A stretch of 64,000 nt of DNA, taken from the NCBI GenBank assembly GCA_946482365.1, contig CAMLQY010000002.1, forward strand, positions 62,001-126,000, written 5' to 3'. Under the pieces are notes generated by a model. It saw only the letters and a program-made list of their open reading frames with translations. It ran no database searches and was not told the DNA's origin. Source of the DNA: an uncultured Actinomycetes bacterium. Its GTDB lineage: Bacteria; Actinomycetota; Thermoleophilia; Solirubrobacterales; 70-9. Position numbers and translations under genes: made by a program. Positions 62,642-64,000 of this stretch are shown one piece after another; the first letter of the stretch is position 1; each line of letters starts with the position of its first letter.

Positions 62642-64000
62642 TTGACTCCGCTTCAGGGGCAGCTCATAGACCGCGATGGCCCGCGCGAGGAATGCGGGGT
62701 GTTCGGCGTATTCGCACCCGGGCACGACGTCGCCCGCCTCGCCTACTTCAGCCTCTACGCGCTGCAGCACCGCGGCCAGGAGTCGGCCGGGATCGCCACC
62801 TGCGAGGGGGGCCACATCACGACGCTGCGCGACTCGGGGCTCGTCTCGCAGGTCTTCGACGAGGAGAAGCTGCGGGCGCTGGAGGGCGACATGGCGATCG
62901 GCCACGTCCGCTACTCGACCACCGGCGGTGGGTCGTGGGAGAACGCGCAGCCGGTCTGGCGCGACGACGGCCGCGAGCTGGCGCTCGCCCACAACGGCAA
63001 CCTGACCAACGCGGTCGAGCTCTGGGCCGAGCTGAAGGAGCGCGGCATCGCCTTCCGCGGCACCTCCGACTCGGAGATCATCGCGGCGCTGCTCTCCTCC
63101 AACGAGGGCAAGCTGATCGAGGACGCGGTCACCGACGTGATGCCGCGCCTGCAGGGCGCCTACTCCACCGTGGTGATGACCAAGCGGGCGATCGTCGCCT
63201 TCCGCGACCCGCACGGGGTGCGGCCGCTCTCGCTGGGACGGCTCGAGGACCGCTTCGTCGTCGCCTCGGAGAGCTGCGCCTTCGACATCATCGGCGCCGA
63301 GCTGATGCGCGAAGTCCACCCGGGCGAGATGGTCTCGCTGACCGAGCGCGGGCTGGAGACGCGCCAGGTGGTGAAGGCCGCGCGGCCGGCGATGTGCGTC
63401 TTCGAGCACATCTACTTCTCCCGTCCCGACAGCCGCCTGGAGGGCAAGGTGCTGCAGCAGGTGCGCGGGCGGATGGGCGAGATCCTCTGGCGCGAGGCGC
63501 CGGTCGACGCCGATCTGGTGATCGCGGTGCCGGACTCCGGCAACCCGGCCGCTGCCGGGTTCGCGCGCGCCTCGGGGCTGCCCCGCGACGACGGCCTGAT
63601 CAAGAACCGCTACGTGGCGCGGACCTTCATCCAGCCGGGGCAGGAGCTGCGCAAGCACGGCCTGCGGCTCAAGTTCAACCCGCTGCCGGAGATCGTCTCC
63701 GGACAGCGCATCGTCGTCGTCGACGACTCGATCGTGCGCGGCAACACGACCCGGCAGATCGTCGGCATGCTGCGCGACGCCGGCGCCAGGGAGGTCCACC
63801 TGCGGATCTCGGCGCCGCCGATCCGCAACCCCTGCCACTACGGGGTCGACATGTCGACCCGCGAGGAGATGATCGCCCACGAGCGCACCGTGCAGGAGAT
63901 CGCCGACGAGCTCGACTGCGACTCCCTCGCCTACCTCTCGCTCGACGGCGTCTACGAGGCGATCGGCACCGCGCGCGAGGACCACTGCGACGCCTGCTTC
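62642..64000 (+). CDS. purF: amidophosphoribosyltransferase (3' end outside window)
   Basis: The first 453 codons of the committing enzyme of purine synthesis are present. A 17-residue propeptide ends at the N-terminal nucleophile cysteine in EECGVFGVFAPG. The glutaminase domain has LQHRGQESAGIA, HVRYSTTGGG and AHNGNLTN; the transferase domain has the PRPP loop VVVDDSIVRGNTTRQ. Cysteines in MCVFEHIYFSRPDS and near the end fit an iron-sulfur-type enzyme. TTG 62642 has GAGGA upstream at ~9 nt. Confidence 0.96.
   Translation, partial: MTPLQGQLIDRDGPREECGVFGVFAPGHDVARLAYFSLYALQHRGQESAGIATCEGGHITTLRDSGLVSQVFDEEKLRALEGDMAIGHVRYSTTGGGSWENAQPVWRDDGRELALAHNGNLTNAVELWAELKERGIAFRGTSDSEIIAALLSSNEGKLIEDAVTDVMPRLQGAYSTVVMTKRAIVAFRDPHGVRPLSLGRLEDRFVVASESCAFDIIGAELMREVHPGEMVSLTERGLETRQVVKAARPAMCVFEHIYFSRPDSRLEGKVLQQVRGRMGEILWREAPVDADLVIAVPDSGNPAAAGFARASGLPRDDGLIKNRYVARTFIQPGQELRKHGLRLKFNPLPEIVSGQRIVVVDDSIVRGNTTRQIVGMLRDAGAREVHLRISAPPIRNPCHYGVDMSTREEMIAHERTVQEIADELDCDSLAYLSLDGVYEAIGTAREDHCDACF

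Overview
The window is very GC-rich, gene-dense bacterial chromosome with many GTG/TTG starts, ATGA/TGATG stop-start overlaps and frequent convergent gene overlaps. Gene content points to a deep-branching actinobacterium, probably Thermoleophilia/Solirubrobacterales. The evidence is a dnaK-grpE-dnaJ-hspR-clpB heat-shock cluster with an HspR-type regulator, inositol-3-phosphate synthase next to a CDP-alcohol phosphatidyltransferase, an MpaB-like oxygenase, an F420/flavin LLM enzyme, and secreted proteins carrying a DGDGxGDETQD signature that I associate with that class. The lineage is an inference.

Layout. 0-4.3 kb: FtsX/ATPase ABC exporter (cut by the left edge), then HAD phosphatase and MFS exporter, then a thioesterase. 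4.4-10.8 kb: msrB, a serS-response-regulator-cytochrome c operon, flavin reductase, a GGDEF-EAL protein, and a divergent TetR/cupin pair. 10.8-20.3 kb: tRNA-Asp, a secreted HExxH protein, metallo-hydrolase, short FtsH-like protease, MpaB oxygenase, two tandem secreted paralogues, and a 2-kb cassette (RHH/PIN toxin-antitoxin plus a PD-(D/E)XK-like protein) bounded by tRNA-Val and a 41-bp copy of its 3' end. 20.3-31.3 kb: SDRs, lysS-prmC-lgt-argF, nuclease family, lysine-rich phasin-like protein, tRNA/rRNA uracil methyltransferase, then a low-GC patch with a decayed UPF0114 gene. 31.4-36.2 kb: uracil-DNA-glycosylase-like gene, GT4-PHP fusion, ino1, CDP-alcohol phosphatidyltransferase and PAP2 in one direction, which suggests inositol-lipid synthesis. 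36.2-39.6 kb: hydrolase, nth, cytochrome c, secreted nuclease-like protein. 39.6-46.3 kb: the heat-shock operon. 46.3-49 kb: membrane protein and a multidomain murein hydrolase. 49-64 kb: a purine-biosynthesis region (purD, purE, purB, purC, purS, purQ, purL, purF) interrupted by a PIN toxin-antitoxin pair, a thiol-fold protein, a P450, a cupin, a DUF11/RTX secreted protein, a sugar-type ABC ATPase and one pseudogene.

The most unusual signal is a set of dispersed palindromic repeats. Two families occur twice each in the window. One copy of each lies inside an essential-type open reading frame without breaking it: family A in grpE and family B in purQ. The partner copies lie between genes (A) and at the broken end of a pseudogene (B). 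This resembles the protein-coding palindromic elements known from Rickettsia, but the sequences and host are different. Several further long palindromes sit exactly at gene ends or between divergent genes and may be terminators, relatives of these repeats, or both.
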